A stretch of 64,000 nt of DNA, taken from the NCBI GenBank assembly GCA_963810525.1, contig CAWENB010000003.1, forward strand, positions 62,001-126,000, written 5' to 3'. Positions 1 through 8,140 of this stretch are shown in pieces (positions within the stretch are counted from its first letter, which is position 1; every line of letters starts with the position of its first letter). The translations under genes were made by a program, and so were the position numbers. Origin of the DNA: JAICLK01 sp963810525. GTDB taxonomy: Bacteria; Patescibacteriota; Saccharimonadia; Saccharimonadales; UBA4665. The notes below the pieces were generated by a model. That model was not told the origin of the DNA, did no database searches, and saw only the letters and a list, made by a program, of their open reading frames with translations.

Positions 1-2
1 AC

Positions 3-314
3 ATTGAATACCACCTAGTAAAAGACCACGGCGTCCTGCGTTATAAGTTCGACCGCTATTACAACCGGAACGATGACGGCTATTCCGAAGAAGCCGAATG
101 GTGCTTCGGCTTGTCCTGGCTAGCTATTGCTTACAAACGGCTCGGCAACCATGAGAAGGCCTGGGAATTCCTGGATAAAGCGACCGCTACCGTCACCCGC
201 GGCGGTAAAATCCCCGAGCTCTACTACTCCAACACCGACAAACCCAACGAAAATACTCCGCTTGGCTGGTCCGAAAGCATGTATGTCGTAGCGTTGTACG
301 AAGTCGCCAAGTAG
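3..314 (+). CDS. C-terminal end of a GH15-like glycosidase (partial)
   Basis: Reading frame open from the window edge to a TAG at 312-314; 103 residues are visible. The piece contains a tract with YSEEAEWCFGLSW, followed near the end by LYYSNTDKPN and LGWSESMYVVAL. These resemble the last helices of the (alpha/alpha)6 barrel of family 15 glycoside hydrolases (glucoamylase/trehalase type), where an EExxW motif and a closing PLxWSxAxYV-type helix are common. The start and most of the catalytic domain lie outside the window, so substrate cannot be judged. It is followed by about 110 bp without a gene and then a convergent tRNA. Confidence 0.55.
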   Translation: MEYHLVKDHGVLRYKFDRYYNRNDDGYSEEAEWCFGLSWLAIAYKRLGNHEKAWEFLDKATATVTRGGKIPELYYSNTDKPNENTPLGWSESMYVVALYEVAK

Positions 315-426
315 TATCACACCATGCCGGTTTCTAACTCCCTAACAAACTACCCTAGCCGACGACCATAAAGACATTTTGCCGCAGACAACAAAAAACT
401 CGACCGCCTAAGATCGAGCTCTCTTG

Positions 427-503
427 TGGTCGGGGTGAGAGGACTTGAACCTCCGACCTCCTGGTCCCAAACCAGGCGCGCTAGCCAACTGCGCCACACC
501 CCG
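427..503 (-). tRNA. tRNA-Pro (anticodon TGG)
   Basis: On the minus strand the 7-bp acceptor stem CGGGGTG/CACCCCG encloses a complete cloverleaf. The anticodon loop TTTGGGA gives anticodon TGG, and the T arm carries GGTTCAAGTCC. The discriminator base is A (complement of 430) and the 3' CCA is encoded at 427-429. Upstream, at about 575-603, there is an 8-bp inverted repeat AATTCCAA/TTGGAATT of unknown role. Confidence 0.95.
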
Positions 504-702
504 GTGTCGAAGCTTCGCATGTACCTTTGTCGTAAACGACAATAGCTTCGGCTTTATGCTACGCTTCAGCCCTCAATTCCAAACACTTCGTTGACTTGGA
601 ATTATGCCGGTCTGCTCTTTTCGCTTAAACGCATCTGCATCGGTGAGTCTGAACGGATGAATTATAACGCAGATGACAACCGGCGGACAATGACAAACTG
701 CG

Positions 703-2097
703 TCAATAACAGCTTACATCGCACTCAGTCGCACCCAACCGGTTCGAAAGCCACGGCAATGAGTCCTTAAAACTCTGCGACCAGACCGAGAAAGTGTGCT
801 CGCCGTTGAGCGTTTCATACGCCACATCCATACCATCATGTCCGCTGAGCCGATATAGCTGCTCGACCGCTGCTCTTGTCGCCAAAGCATCGCCGTGCCC
901 CACCGTGAAAAATCCACCCATACCCGCGTACAGTCCACGGGCACTTTTGGCTTGCAGTAATAGTTTGGGTTGATGTGCTGCCCATGCGGACTTCGAGCCT
1001 CCAAACAGCAGCGCGATCGTTTGACTTTCCGAACCGATGGACGGACCGATATCCCCGCCAAAGTCCAAGAAATAGTGATATATGCCCGGGTGCCTTATCG
1101 CCAGCGTAATCCCGCAGGTGCCGCCCATACTCAAGCCACCGATCGCCCAATTGTTGGGGCTCGCCAGGACATTGTAGTGGGTCCTAATGTAGTTCGGCAC
1201 ATCGTCCGTCAGATAGGTCTCGATGTTACCGCGCGGACTATCCACGCACTCGGTATCATTGTCCACGGATCCGGTGTCGTCGACCATGAAGACCATCGGG
1301 GTTATACCATCGTGGCTCTTGGCGAAATTATCAAGCGTTTGACGCACCCCGCCACCAACCAGCCACTCAGTCACACTACCTGGTACGCCGCCGAGCAACA
1401 CCAGTACAGGTAAACTGATTTTCACGTTACTCCGGGCAATTGCCGGCTCGTAAACCCAGGCGGTTCGCGACTGAAAGCCCGACACGTTACCCGGAATTTG
1501 CACGCTGAATACCCGACCGGCAGTCTGTTTACTCAAGTGGGTGAGCGACCGTTCGATAGACTGTTGATGACGACCCGAGGTCTTCGCGTATTGCAAATCG
1601 ACTTGATTCCCTCCCGTGTTCAGCAAACTTTGATCATCCCCGAAAATACTGTAGAACGTCGGATAGAATTTGTAATAATTATTGGCGAGCGCGAGTACAA
1701 AAATGATCGAGCAAAGCGCTAAACCACCGGCAACCGTGAAGCGAATGATTATCATTTGCTTTGCTGGTCGTTTTTTACGTTTACGCGCCTTTGGTGTTTT
1801 TGAAAACCACGGTTCCACAACTACGGCAGCCGCCAAGCAAAAACTAATCGAAAATGGCAGCAGCATCATCCAAAAGTCGTTTGGTAAATCAACGGCAGAC
1901 TGAGTCAAACTTCCGACCAGAAATTGTAATAAAGCCGTCAGCAGGGCCGTTCCGATAAGCACAAACGGAAGGCGTTTATAAAACCAATGCCGAGCAAAGC
2001 CGACGAGCAAATAGGTCGTAAGCGCAACCGTAATGGCGCAAATGACAAGAAGGAAATTGATACTGAACAAGTCGAAATCCACATTCATAGTGTACAC
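703..2097 (-). CDS. Membrane-anchored alpha/beta-hydrolase (esterase/Ag85-like)
   Basis: 464 residues. The first ~140 hold four hydrophobic helices (about 11-34, 44-66, 75-94, 116-138) with a basic loop KARKRKKR between the third and fourth. The rest is an alpha/beta-hydrolase of the putative esterase family (PF00756 type: esterase D, antigen 85). The nucleophile elbow GLSMGG lies near residues 321-326, and a late GEHTFSVW supplies the likely catalytic His. The enzyme domain should face the outside of the membrane. Substrate is unknown; relatives act on acyl esters or transfer acyl chains. The start is uncertain: ATG at 2097 or 2088, or a GTG at 2082 that sits 6 nt after a TACACT box. Confidence 0.75.
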   Translation of the reverse strand: MYTMNVDFDLFSINFLLVICAITVALTTYLLVGFARHWFYKRLPFVLIGTALLTALLQFLVGSLTQSAVDLPNDFWMMLLPFSISFCLAAAVVVEPWFSKTPKARKRKKRPAKQMIIIRFTVAGGLALCSIIFVLALANNYYKFYPTFYSIFGDDQSLLNTGGNQVDLQYAKTSGRHQQSIERSLTHLSKQTAGRVFSVQIPGNVSGFQSRTAWVYEPAIARSNVKISLPVLVLLGGVPGSVTEWLVGGGVRQTLDNFAKSHDGITPMVFMVDDTGSVDNDTECVDSPRGNIETYLTDDVPNYIRTHYNVLASPNNWAIGGLSMGGTCGITLAIRHPGIYHYFLDFGGDIGPSIGSESQTIALLFGGSKSAWAAHQPKLLLQAKSARGLYAGMGGFFTVGHGDALATRAAVEQLYRLSGHDGMDVAYETLNGEHTFSVWSQSFKDSLPWLSNRLGATECDVSCY

Positions 2098-2217
2098 TGC
2101 GTTTGCATTTAAAAACGTAATGTTTGCTAAATAACCAGCGTTTATGGAATCAGACTCGAGACTTTATGGAGCCACGCCTGAAGGCGTTTGAGTTGATAGT
2201 ATATAATAGACTCTACC

Positions 2218-2376
2218 ATGAAGTACGCCTCAATCTTTGCTACCATCGTACTCATTTGGATCGCCGTCATCCTTATGGCGGCCACAAGGCAACAAGCCGA
2301 TCAAATTTTTCAATTATACGTCGCCGCTATTATCTCGACACTCGCCCTGTTTTTGATCGGGTTTAGTAGAAAGTAG
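2218..2376 (+). CDS. Small two-helix membrane protein
   Basis: 52 codons from ATG 2218 to TAG 2376, not matching any family I recognise. There are two hydrophobic segments: residues ~4-22 (rich in I, V, L, A) and ~34-49, separated by a polar turn with RQQADQ, and a basic C-terminus SRK. It ends 5 bp before the UbiB-like gene, so the two are probably co-transcribed. A good -10 box TATAAT lies at 2202-2207, ten bases before the ATG, leaving almost no leader. The competing longer reading frame through 2124-2366 lacks membrane or domain features. Confidence 0.6.
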   Translation: MKYASIFATIVLIWIAVILMAATRQQADQIFQLYVAAIISTLALFLIGFSRK

Positions 2377-2381
2377 AGGGT

Positions 2382-4004
2382 ATGACCGCGTCCAGACAAC
2401 AAACCAGAACTATCTCGGCGCTGAAACGCGAACGCACCAAGCGCCTAGCCAGGCTCGGCGCCAAAGTGTACTACCTGCGCAAGCGCGGGCGCGAGCAGGA
2501 AATGTACAATCTGGTCTGCAATGAGTTCGTGACTCTCGGCGGAGTGTACATCAAATTCTTGCAGGGAGTACTCTTTTCATCTTCGGTCATGCGTCGCTGG
2601 CAGAGTCCGAATAAGCTGAAGATTTTCGAAAACGTCGATCGTGAGCCGATTGATGTAGTTCGCATATTGCGGGCCGAATTGCCGCCCGAGCGATTGCAGC
2701 AAATCGTGCTCGTGCAGCCCGAGCCGTTCGCGGCCGGCAGTTTTGGCCAGGTGTACCTCGGCCAACTTGCGAACGGCCAGCGTGTGATCATCAAGGTACT
2801 CCGACCGATGATCCGTGAACTATTGAAGTACGATCTGCGACTGCTCACCATGTTCAGCAAGCGTTTTGCCGCCAAAGAATACACAAACTATACGGTCAAA
2901 ATGGATACCGCCATAAAGGAATTCCGCATCGCCACGCTCAACGAAACGGATTATATCGCCGAGGCCCAGCTGGCGAGCGAGCTCTCAGAAGCCTATAAAG
3001 ATAATCCACATCTCGTCATTCCGCGCACGTACCTCGAACTGTGCACACCACACCTGATCGTACAGGAATACATCGAAGGCATTTCCGGCGCGGAACTGCT
3101 CAGACTCAAAGCCAGCGGCGTGAACCCGGATGACTACATTCGCGAGCATACCGGCTCAGATCTGGACACGCAACTTAAAAACCTAGGGGTCGAATGTATC
3201 ATGAGCGCCTTTGAACTGCCGCGCATGCAGGGCGACCCGCACCCGGGAAACGTCCGCTTCTTGCCCGGCAACAAAGTCGGCCTGATAGATTTCGGCATTG
3301 CTGCACCGGCACCGAATAATAAGCCGGCGTTCTTTGGCATCATCAATGAATGGAGTCGGATGTACGATAACAAGGCCGACTTATCCGGCATCTTTGAACA
3401 GTTCGTCCGGTTCTTTGTGAACGACCTGTACCGCGCGCTCAAGAAACTCAGCGCCCTCACCGCCTCAACGCCAAGCTTGCCCGAAGCCGTCCAGCAGCTG
3501 CCGGGCGTCAAAATCGTTGCCAGCAACAGCAACGATCTAGTCAAGAAGGTTGGCCGCATGGTGCAGAACATGTTCGACGGCGCCACCGGTACCAAAGAAT
3601 TACGCGACATCATTGACGAAGGCCAGATCCTGCGCTCGTTCGGCGAGATTGTCAATAAAGACAACCGCCTTGGCCTAGTCGTGCAGCTGGAATCATCCGA
3701 AGTCATCCGCGCCGCCCAGACGTTCGTGTCACTACTGGACAGTTTGGAGCGGCGGGGCAAGCTACTACCCGACATTCTCAAAGACGTGGTGGCTCGGGTT
3801 GAACGCGAGCACCCTGACATCGTCCATGCCACCGAACGTTCGGTCAGTATGTCACAGGCTATCGACATTGTGAACCGCTGGCTGGAACGCGTCGCCGTAC
3901 GCGACCCGGCGATGTTCAAGCAGTTACTCGGACATATCGACCGCGATAAAGTTAAAGCCGCCAGTGTGCAGGCAACGATAAAGGAGAAAGCAAGCGATGC
4001 TTAA
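2382..4004 (+). CDS. UbiB/ABC1/AarF-family atypical kinase
   Basis: 540 residues of the UbiB protein-kinase-like family. Visible motifs: AAGSFGQVY at 117-125 (the alanine-rich nucleotide loop of this family), the ATP lysine in VIIKVLRP (K138), QEYIEG near 228-233, the catalytic loop GDPHPGN at 284-290 and DFG at 303-305. The family's KxGQ segment appears only as a relaxed form, IKFLQG, near 57-62. UbiB proteins are membrane-associated ATPases linked to lipid or quinone handling. No quinone pathway is visible here, so the substrate is open. It shares its 3' end (8-nt overlap) with the next small membrane protein gene, suggesting coupled translation and a functional link. Confidence 0.85.
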   Translation: MTASRQQTRTISALKRERTKRLARLGAKVYYLRKRGREQEMYNLVCNEFVTLGGVYIKFLQGVLFSSSVMRRWQSPNKLKIFENVDREPIDVVRILRAELPPERLQQIVLVQPEPFAAGSFGQVYLGQLANGQRVIIKVLRPMIRELLKYDLRLLTMFSKRFAAKEYTNYTVKMDTAIKEFRIATLNETDYIAEAQLASELSEAYKDNPHLVIPRTYLELCTPHLIVQEYIEGISGAELLRLKASGVNPDDYIREHTGSDLDTQLKNLGVECIMSAFELPRMQGDPHPGNVRFLPGNKVGLIDFGIAAPAPNNKPAFFGIINEWSRMYDNKADLSGIFEQFVRFFVNDLYRALKKLSALTASTPSLPEAVQQLPGVKIVASNSNDLVKKVGRMVQNMFDGATGTKELRDIIDEGQILRSFGEIVNKDNRLGLVVQLESSEVIRAAQTFVSLLDSLERRGKLLPDILKDVVARVEREHPDIVHATERSVSMSQAIDIVNRWLERVAVRDPAMFKQLLGHIDRDKVKAASVQATIKEKASDA

Positions 4005-4182
4005 AGATGTCATTCTTTTTATAAAGTACCCCTACACCGCCGGCGTTATCGGCACCATGTGGCTCGGCAGCGCGATTCTGATGGCGCTCAACTCCGGACT
4101 CGAAAGCGTCCATATAGTCATCATCAATATGTTCGCCAGCATTATCATCGCCGCCATTGGCTTCGGCGGCAAAGAGGGTTAG
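3997..4182 (+). CDS. Small membrane protein coupled to the UbiB-like gene
   Basis: 61 residues with two hydrophobic helices (about 12-30 and 38-57) and a glycine-rich tail FGGKEG. The ATG at 3997 lies inside the last codons of the UbiB-like gene, in another frame, a classic arrangement for translational coupling. With the small gene at 2218 it frames the kinase between two tiny membrane proteins. I recognise no family. Confidence 0.7.
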   Translation: MLKDVILFIKYPYTAGVIGTMWLGSAILMALNSGLESVHIVIINMFASIIIAAIGFGGKEG

Positions 4183-4184
4183 AC

Positions 4185-4685
4185 TTAGGTGTCTAAAACG
4201 GCCCTTGCAAGGCTACTTATTGCCAGATAACCTTCCGAGACAATATTTGACGGACTAATTTCATCAGACGGATGAAAGTCCGGAATAATATCACGAACCA
4301 CAAGGCCCAGGTCAATGTCGGCGGCAAAGCCATAGCAGTCGCTCTGGCCGTACTTCTGTATACCTTCAAGGGGTAATGTTGCATCCAACTGTGTCGCCCA
4401 CCAACCTTTTTGTTCACTATACGCAATGGCCCATCCTTTACCCTGGACCGCCCGGGCATTTACTACTTTATCTGCTGCAAGTTTGACTATCGGAGTTCGG
4501 CCACCTGGTTCAATGATTATCAGGACTTGATCGTCCGGCTTTCGACCGCTTTCGGACGGCGGGATAATTTGCAAAATTTGATAGCCCAAAATCGGATCAG
4601 CATCGATAATATCGCCAAGTCTCTCGCCATCACTAACCAGCAATGCCAACTCAGACACTCCCCTTAATTCAAACTGTTTTGCCAT
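4185..4685 (-). CDS. Hypothetical protein
   Basis: About 166 residues, mostly alternating short beta-like segments (ILQIIP, QVLIIIEPGG, IVKLAADKV). It includes KGWAIAYSEQKGWW and DCYGFAADIDLGLVV. There is no signal peptide or membrane helix. I do not recognise the family; a small beta-rich fold is a guess. Start choice: ATG at 4685 is preceded at 7 nt by TAATAA, fitting the leaderless pattern of this genome; ATG 4691 would add two residues. It ends 2 bp from the small membrane protein gene on the opposite strand. Confidence 0.6.
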   Translation of the reverse strand: MAKQFELRGVSELALLVSDGERLGDIIDADPILGYQILQIIPPSESGRKPDDQVLIIIEPGGRTPIVKLAADKVVNARAVQGKGWAIAYSEQKGWWATQLDATLPLEGIQKYGQSDCYGFAADIDLGLVVRDIIPDFHPSDEISPSNIVSEGYLAISSLARAVLDT

Positions 4686-4747
4686 CACCATATTATTACA
4701 TCATCTTAAACTAGCTGCAAATTAACTTAGCCGGGGCCTTCCTGGTT

Positions 4748-5863
4748 CTAGAGGTTAAAATAAAGCGTCTCGTCTTTGAGTGCTTTTAGGCCGGCCGTGA
4801 TAAGCCCGGTCATAATATCGTCCTTCTGATAGTCGAGCTTGCGATGGCGCAGCGACATCTTTGAAACAACGTAGCGAAGCCGGTATATATGGAGCTTGCC
4901 ATCAAAATTATCACCGAGTGTGGCGATTGCCCGGTAGCCATTCAAAAATTTCTGCAGACGTTCAAACGGAAAAAAGAGCGACCAGCAAGCAATATCGGCT
5001 ACCGGATCGCCGCCAAAGCATTCGTCCCAGTCAAGTACGGCACTCAAGTGGGTATTTTCCGCCAGCACATTCCAATCGGCCATGTCATTATGGAGTAATC
5101 GCGGCGACACGCAAGCGATGAGTTTACTCTCTTCAAGCAGATTTGTTACCTTTTTGGCCTGGTCGTTAGAGATATATTTCGCGTCCACCAAAACTTTGAG
5201 ATTTGCCGGTAGCGCTGCCAAGACGTGCCCACGAAACGACGCGTGGATGCCGCGCAGCTTGCCGGTTTGCCGTGAATAGTCATTATCGAAAAAGCCAAAG
5301 CCGTCGACTTTAATTTCGTGCAGTTGCGCCATCCGCCGGCCCATATCACGTACTAGCGCGTCTTCGAGCTTCGGATGTTCGCCCAGATACTCCTTCATGT
5401 TATGGCCGGGCATTTTCTCCATAAGCATAAAGTCATAGCCGCCCTGTACCGCCTCGTGCCGTATAGTAATAATGTGCGGAGCCGGTACCTTTTCGCGGGC
5501 AGCGTTCATTGCGGCGGCCTCGACGTCAAAGTACGCATTGTGCAGACCGGTCGGATGCAGGCGCAGCACTAACTCCCGGCCGTCTTCAAGCACCACCAGC
5601 CGGTTCACATTGACGCTACCGCTTTTATAATCGCTGGTGCCGATAAGCTTTTTAACGCTGGCTCCGGCGTAATCTTTAGAATCTTTACGTAGTGCCGTTT
5701 CAATAGCCCGTCGGACCTTGTCCTCGTCGGTGTTATCGTGCCGTTTCATGAATATGTCGACAAATTCCGGCATGTCGATCGATCGGTCGGTTTGCCAGTA
5801 GAACATACCGCTGCGGTCGCCCGTCTGCCGGTTAATCTGCGCCATGCGAGTAGGGTCAATCAT
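4748..5863 (-). CDS. APH-family phosphotransferase
   Basis: 371 residues of the aminoglycoside phosphotransferase/choline kinase-like fold (PF01636 type). The catalytic loop reads HND at 258-260 with the metal asparagine N265 (HNDMADWN), and the second metal aspartate lies in DWDE at 278-281. Upstream, ELVLRLHP and the MEKMPGHN hinge fit the N-lobe. This family phosphorylates small-molecule hydroxyls (sugars, choline, homoserine, antibiotics); the actual substrate cannot be read from sequence. It follows ymdB by 18 bp on the same strand, with GAGG just ahead of the ATG, and is likely the last gene of that run. Confidence 0.8.
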   Translation of the reverse strand: MIDPTRMAQINRQTGDRSGMFYWQTDRSIDMPEFVDIFMKRHDNTDEDKVRRAIETALRKDSKDYAGASVKKLIGTSDYKSGSVNVNRLVVLEDGRELVLRLHPTGLHNAYFDVEAAAMNAAREKVPAPHIITIRHEAVQGGYDFMLMEKMPGHNMKEYLGEHPKLEDALVRDMGRRMAQLHEIKVDGFGFFDNDYSRQTGKLRGIHASFRGHVLAALPANLKVLVDAKYISNDQAKKVTNLLEESKLIACVSPRLLHNDMADWNVLAENTHLSAVLDWDECFGGDPVADIACWSLFFPFERLQKFLNGYRAIATLGDNFDGKLHIYRLRYVVSKMSLRHRKLDYQKDDIMTGLITAGLKALKDETLYFNL

Positions 5864-5881
5864 GTTAACCTCTTCGGACCG

Positions 5882-6688
5882 TTAGACATCCGCGAGAATC
5901 TTTTGGATAAATTTTACCATAGTCGCCAGGCCGCTAGCTTCATCAACTTCAACCAGCAAGGAATTGAATTGCATGCGGCCGGTTGCCTCAAGTTGATTGC
6001 GGCTGGGCTCGTCGGTTTGCCAGCGCTTGATAATAACGTCGTAGCGGACACCGAGGCTTGAGTCGAGTGAGCCACACATACCCACATCGGTGATATGTGC
6101 CGTTCCGCCGGGCAAAACTTCGGCATCGGCCGTCGGCACATGCCAGTGATCGCCGATCACCGCCGTTACTCGGCCGTCGAGATAATGCCCAATGACTCGT
6201 TTCTCGCTGCTGTAATCGCCATGGAAGTTTACAACAGTGGCAATGCGCGACGTCGCCACTACTTCGGCAAGAATGTTATCGATCACATGAAGCGGGTTGT
6301 CGACTGCTCGGGCGGCATCGCGCCCGACAATATGACCGAGCAAGCTCACCACAAGCACGTTGCCCTTTGCTGTTTCGATAAATTTATGGCCAAGCCCCGG
6401 CGTACCTTCTGGATAGTTGGCCGGCCGGATAATCGGCTCGTCGGGGTCATCCATCATCGGAATTATCTCTTCGCGCCGCAAACTCCAGTTGCCACCTGTG
6501 CAGAAATCTACGCCCGCCGCCTGCAGCCGGTTAAAATCGTCCGGCGTAATGCCTTTGCCATCACTCACATTCTCACTCTGCGCAATTACCAAATCAAGTT
6601 GTTCTTTTCTCCTGAGTTCGGGCAGAATCTTCTCAATCACCCGAACCCCCGGTTCACCCATTACATCACCGACATAGAGCAACCTCAT
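5882..6688 (-). CDS. ymdB: YmdB-family metallophosphoesterase
   Basis: 268 residues matching the YmdB/TIGR00282 family, cyclic-nucleotide and 2',3'-cNMP phosphodiesterases. Motifs in order: GDVMGEPG (first metal Asp), SENVSDGKG, TGGNW, NFHGDYSSEK and GDHWHVPTAD (late metal histidines). Most family members have GNH where this one has GNW, so the histidine thought to assist catalysis appears replaced. In Firmicutes ymdB sits directly downstream of rny; here the RNase Y gene lies upstream on the same strand with two orphan genes between. The ATG overlaps the TGA of the preceding gene by 4 nt (ATGA). Confidence 0.88.
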   Translation of the reverse strand: MRLLYVGDVMGEPGVRVIEKILPELRRKEQLDLVIAQSENVSDGKGITPDDFNRLQAAGVDFCTGGNWSLRREEIIPMMDDPDEPIIRPANYPEGTPGLGHKFIETAKGNVLVVSLLGHIVGRDAARAVDNPLHVIDNILAEVVATSRIATVVNFHGDYSSEKRVIGHYLDGRVTAVIGDHWHVPTADAEVLPGGTAHITDVGMCGSLDSSLGVRYDVIIKRWQTDEPSRNQLEATGRMQFNSLLVEVDEASGLATMVKFIQKILADV

Positions 6689-7362
6689 GACTCTAGTGTA
6701 GCAGCTGAGGGAAGCACTACTGAAGCGTCTATGATATGCAATGCGTTAATAGATCCTGTGATATCCGCCAGTCGCAACGCCTGCCTTGTGCGCTCGTACG
6801 TTTCCGTAATACTCGAGTTTACGTCCATTGGTTTGGGAAGTCGCGGGGCGATACACTCATCCAAGCCCCGAAGCTCTACTTGACCCAAATCTTTGTCATG
6901 ATAGATTTGCGGCCCTTTAAACGGCCCCTCGCTATTGGCGTACCACACGCCAGTGCCGCCAGCTTTATCCGCACTCGCCATATGCCAAGTGATACGTTTG
7001 CCCAACATGCTTGCGACATATGAGGTCATGTGTAACCTGCGGATATTAAGCGCTTGCGGTATAGGGTGCGGAACTTCATCGTTGATCCATACGTACATGA
7101 TTGGCTCGTGCATGCGCCCGACCGTATGTGCAACAACAACCCTTCGCTCTCTTGATACGTCAAGCGGGAATTTAAAGTAAGCAGCGTCACCCAAACTTTT
7201 CACACCTAATGCCAGGAGGCTGTGTGCGATACGCGCAAATGCCAAATCGCGATCCGCGCGTAATACCCGCATATCGGCTGACACCAGTTCTTGAGACAAT
7301 GTTAAATCAGAGACGGGCCGATGGCTTTCCGCTTCCCCAGAGCTATGTTTTTCTGCTGCCAT
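6685..7362 (-). CDS. Hypothetical protein between rny and ymdB
   Basis: 225 residues, soluble, no recognised family. The N-terminus is polar and probably disordered (~1-25). The central part carries RRVVVAHTVGRMHEPIMYVW, which reads like the core beta-strands of a compact domain. The gene has its own start signal: TAAGAT at 7369-7374, six nt before the ATG. It overlaps ymdB by 4 nt and so is probably co-translated with it. A role connected with RNA turnover is only suggested by position. Confidence 0.65.
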   Translation of the reverse strand: MAAEKHSSGEAESHRPVSDLTLSQELVSADMRVLRADRDLAFARIAHSLLALGVKSLGDAAYFKFPLDVSRERRVVVAHTVGRMHEPIMYVWINDEVPHPIPQALNIRRLHMTSYVASMLGKRITWHMASADKAGGTGVWYANSEGPFKGPQIYHDKDLGQVELRGLDECIAPRLPKPMDVNSSITETYERTRQALRLADITGSINALHIIDASVVLPSAATLES

Positions 7363-7434
7363 TTTACTATCTTAGATTCTTTAACAATATACCATCAACA
7401 GACGCGCACAAAACTACATTCTTAGACGGATCCA

Positions 7435-8115
7435 TTAATGGTAATTGCCCGTGATGAGGGGTTCGTAATAGACACCCTGCATAAGCGGTGCGAGCAATCC
7501 TTCGAGCCTAGCCAAAGCATTTTCGGCTTCACGGGCGGCATCCCACCGCTCTATCGAAAGCGGGCCGCCGGTCGGCGTCGCGGCCGTGGGCCACCAATTA
7601 TGCTTGCCGCGCGTCATGATCGCCCTACTATCCTGCAGGACCTCAATTACCGCGCAATCACCCAACTTTTCCGCGGTCCAACCTTCACGCCGGTCGTCAA
7701 TACGGGCCGTACCATCTACCACTTGCGTGCCATTGGCATCACCGCCTACAAACCACTCCGCATAATTCAAATCGGTACGAAAGCCATCATGTACCTCCGT
7801 CGACATAACGACGCGACGGGTTCGGTCACGTTTGCTTCCGACGATCCAGACATACTTGCTGCCGTTTCCCCCAATAAGTACATGGAATGATTGCCAGTCG
7901 GAAGACGCGGCCACACTGTACTGCAGTTGCAAGCTACCGAGCTGTTCTTGCACGGTGCCATACCTTGTCATGAGGCGATCGTGATGCTCACGCCAGAAAA
8001 CCTGAAGTATTTCATCCCGCTTGGTCCCGCCTTCTAAGAAACTGGCGGCCTCCGGGAAGCCGGCCACCAGCTCTGTATCTCCGGGCAGTTCAGGCCATTC
8101 TTCGGCAACGCTCAT
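7435..8115 (-). CDS. Hypothetical protein next to rny
   Basis: 226 residues, tryptophan-rich, no membrane segment or familiar motif. There is an alternating hydrophobic stretch FHVLIGGNGSKYVWIVG and a polar helical C-terminal part (WDAAREAENALARLEGLL). A TATAGT box at 8124-8129 stands 8 nt before the ATG, so it has its own promoter and probably a leaderless message, although it follows rny closely. Function unknown. Confidence 0.62.
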   Translation of the reverse strand: MSVAEEWPELPGDTELVAGFPEAASFLEGGTKRDEILQVFWREHHDRLMTRYGTVQEQLGSLQLQYSVAASSDWQSFHVLIGGNGSKYVWIVGSKRDRTRRVVMSTEVHDGFRTDLNYAEWFVGGDANGTQVVDGTARIDDRREGWTAEKLGDCAVIEVLQDSRAIMTRGKHNWWPTAATPTGGPLSIERWDAAREAENALARLEGLLAPLMQGVYYEPLITGNYH

Positions 8116-8140
8116 CAGTTACTACTATACTGTGAATCGT

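Noticed and set aside
5738..6883. Plus-strand frames opposite ymdB and its neighbour
   Set aside because: Antisense shadows of genes with clear family motifs or overlapping start/stop structure on the minus strand.
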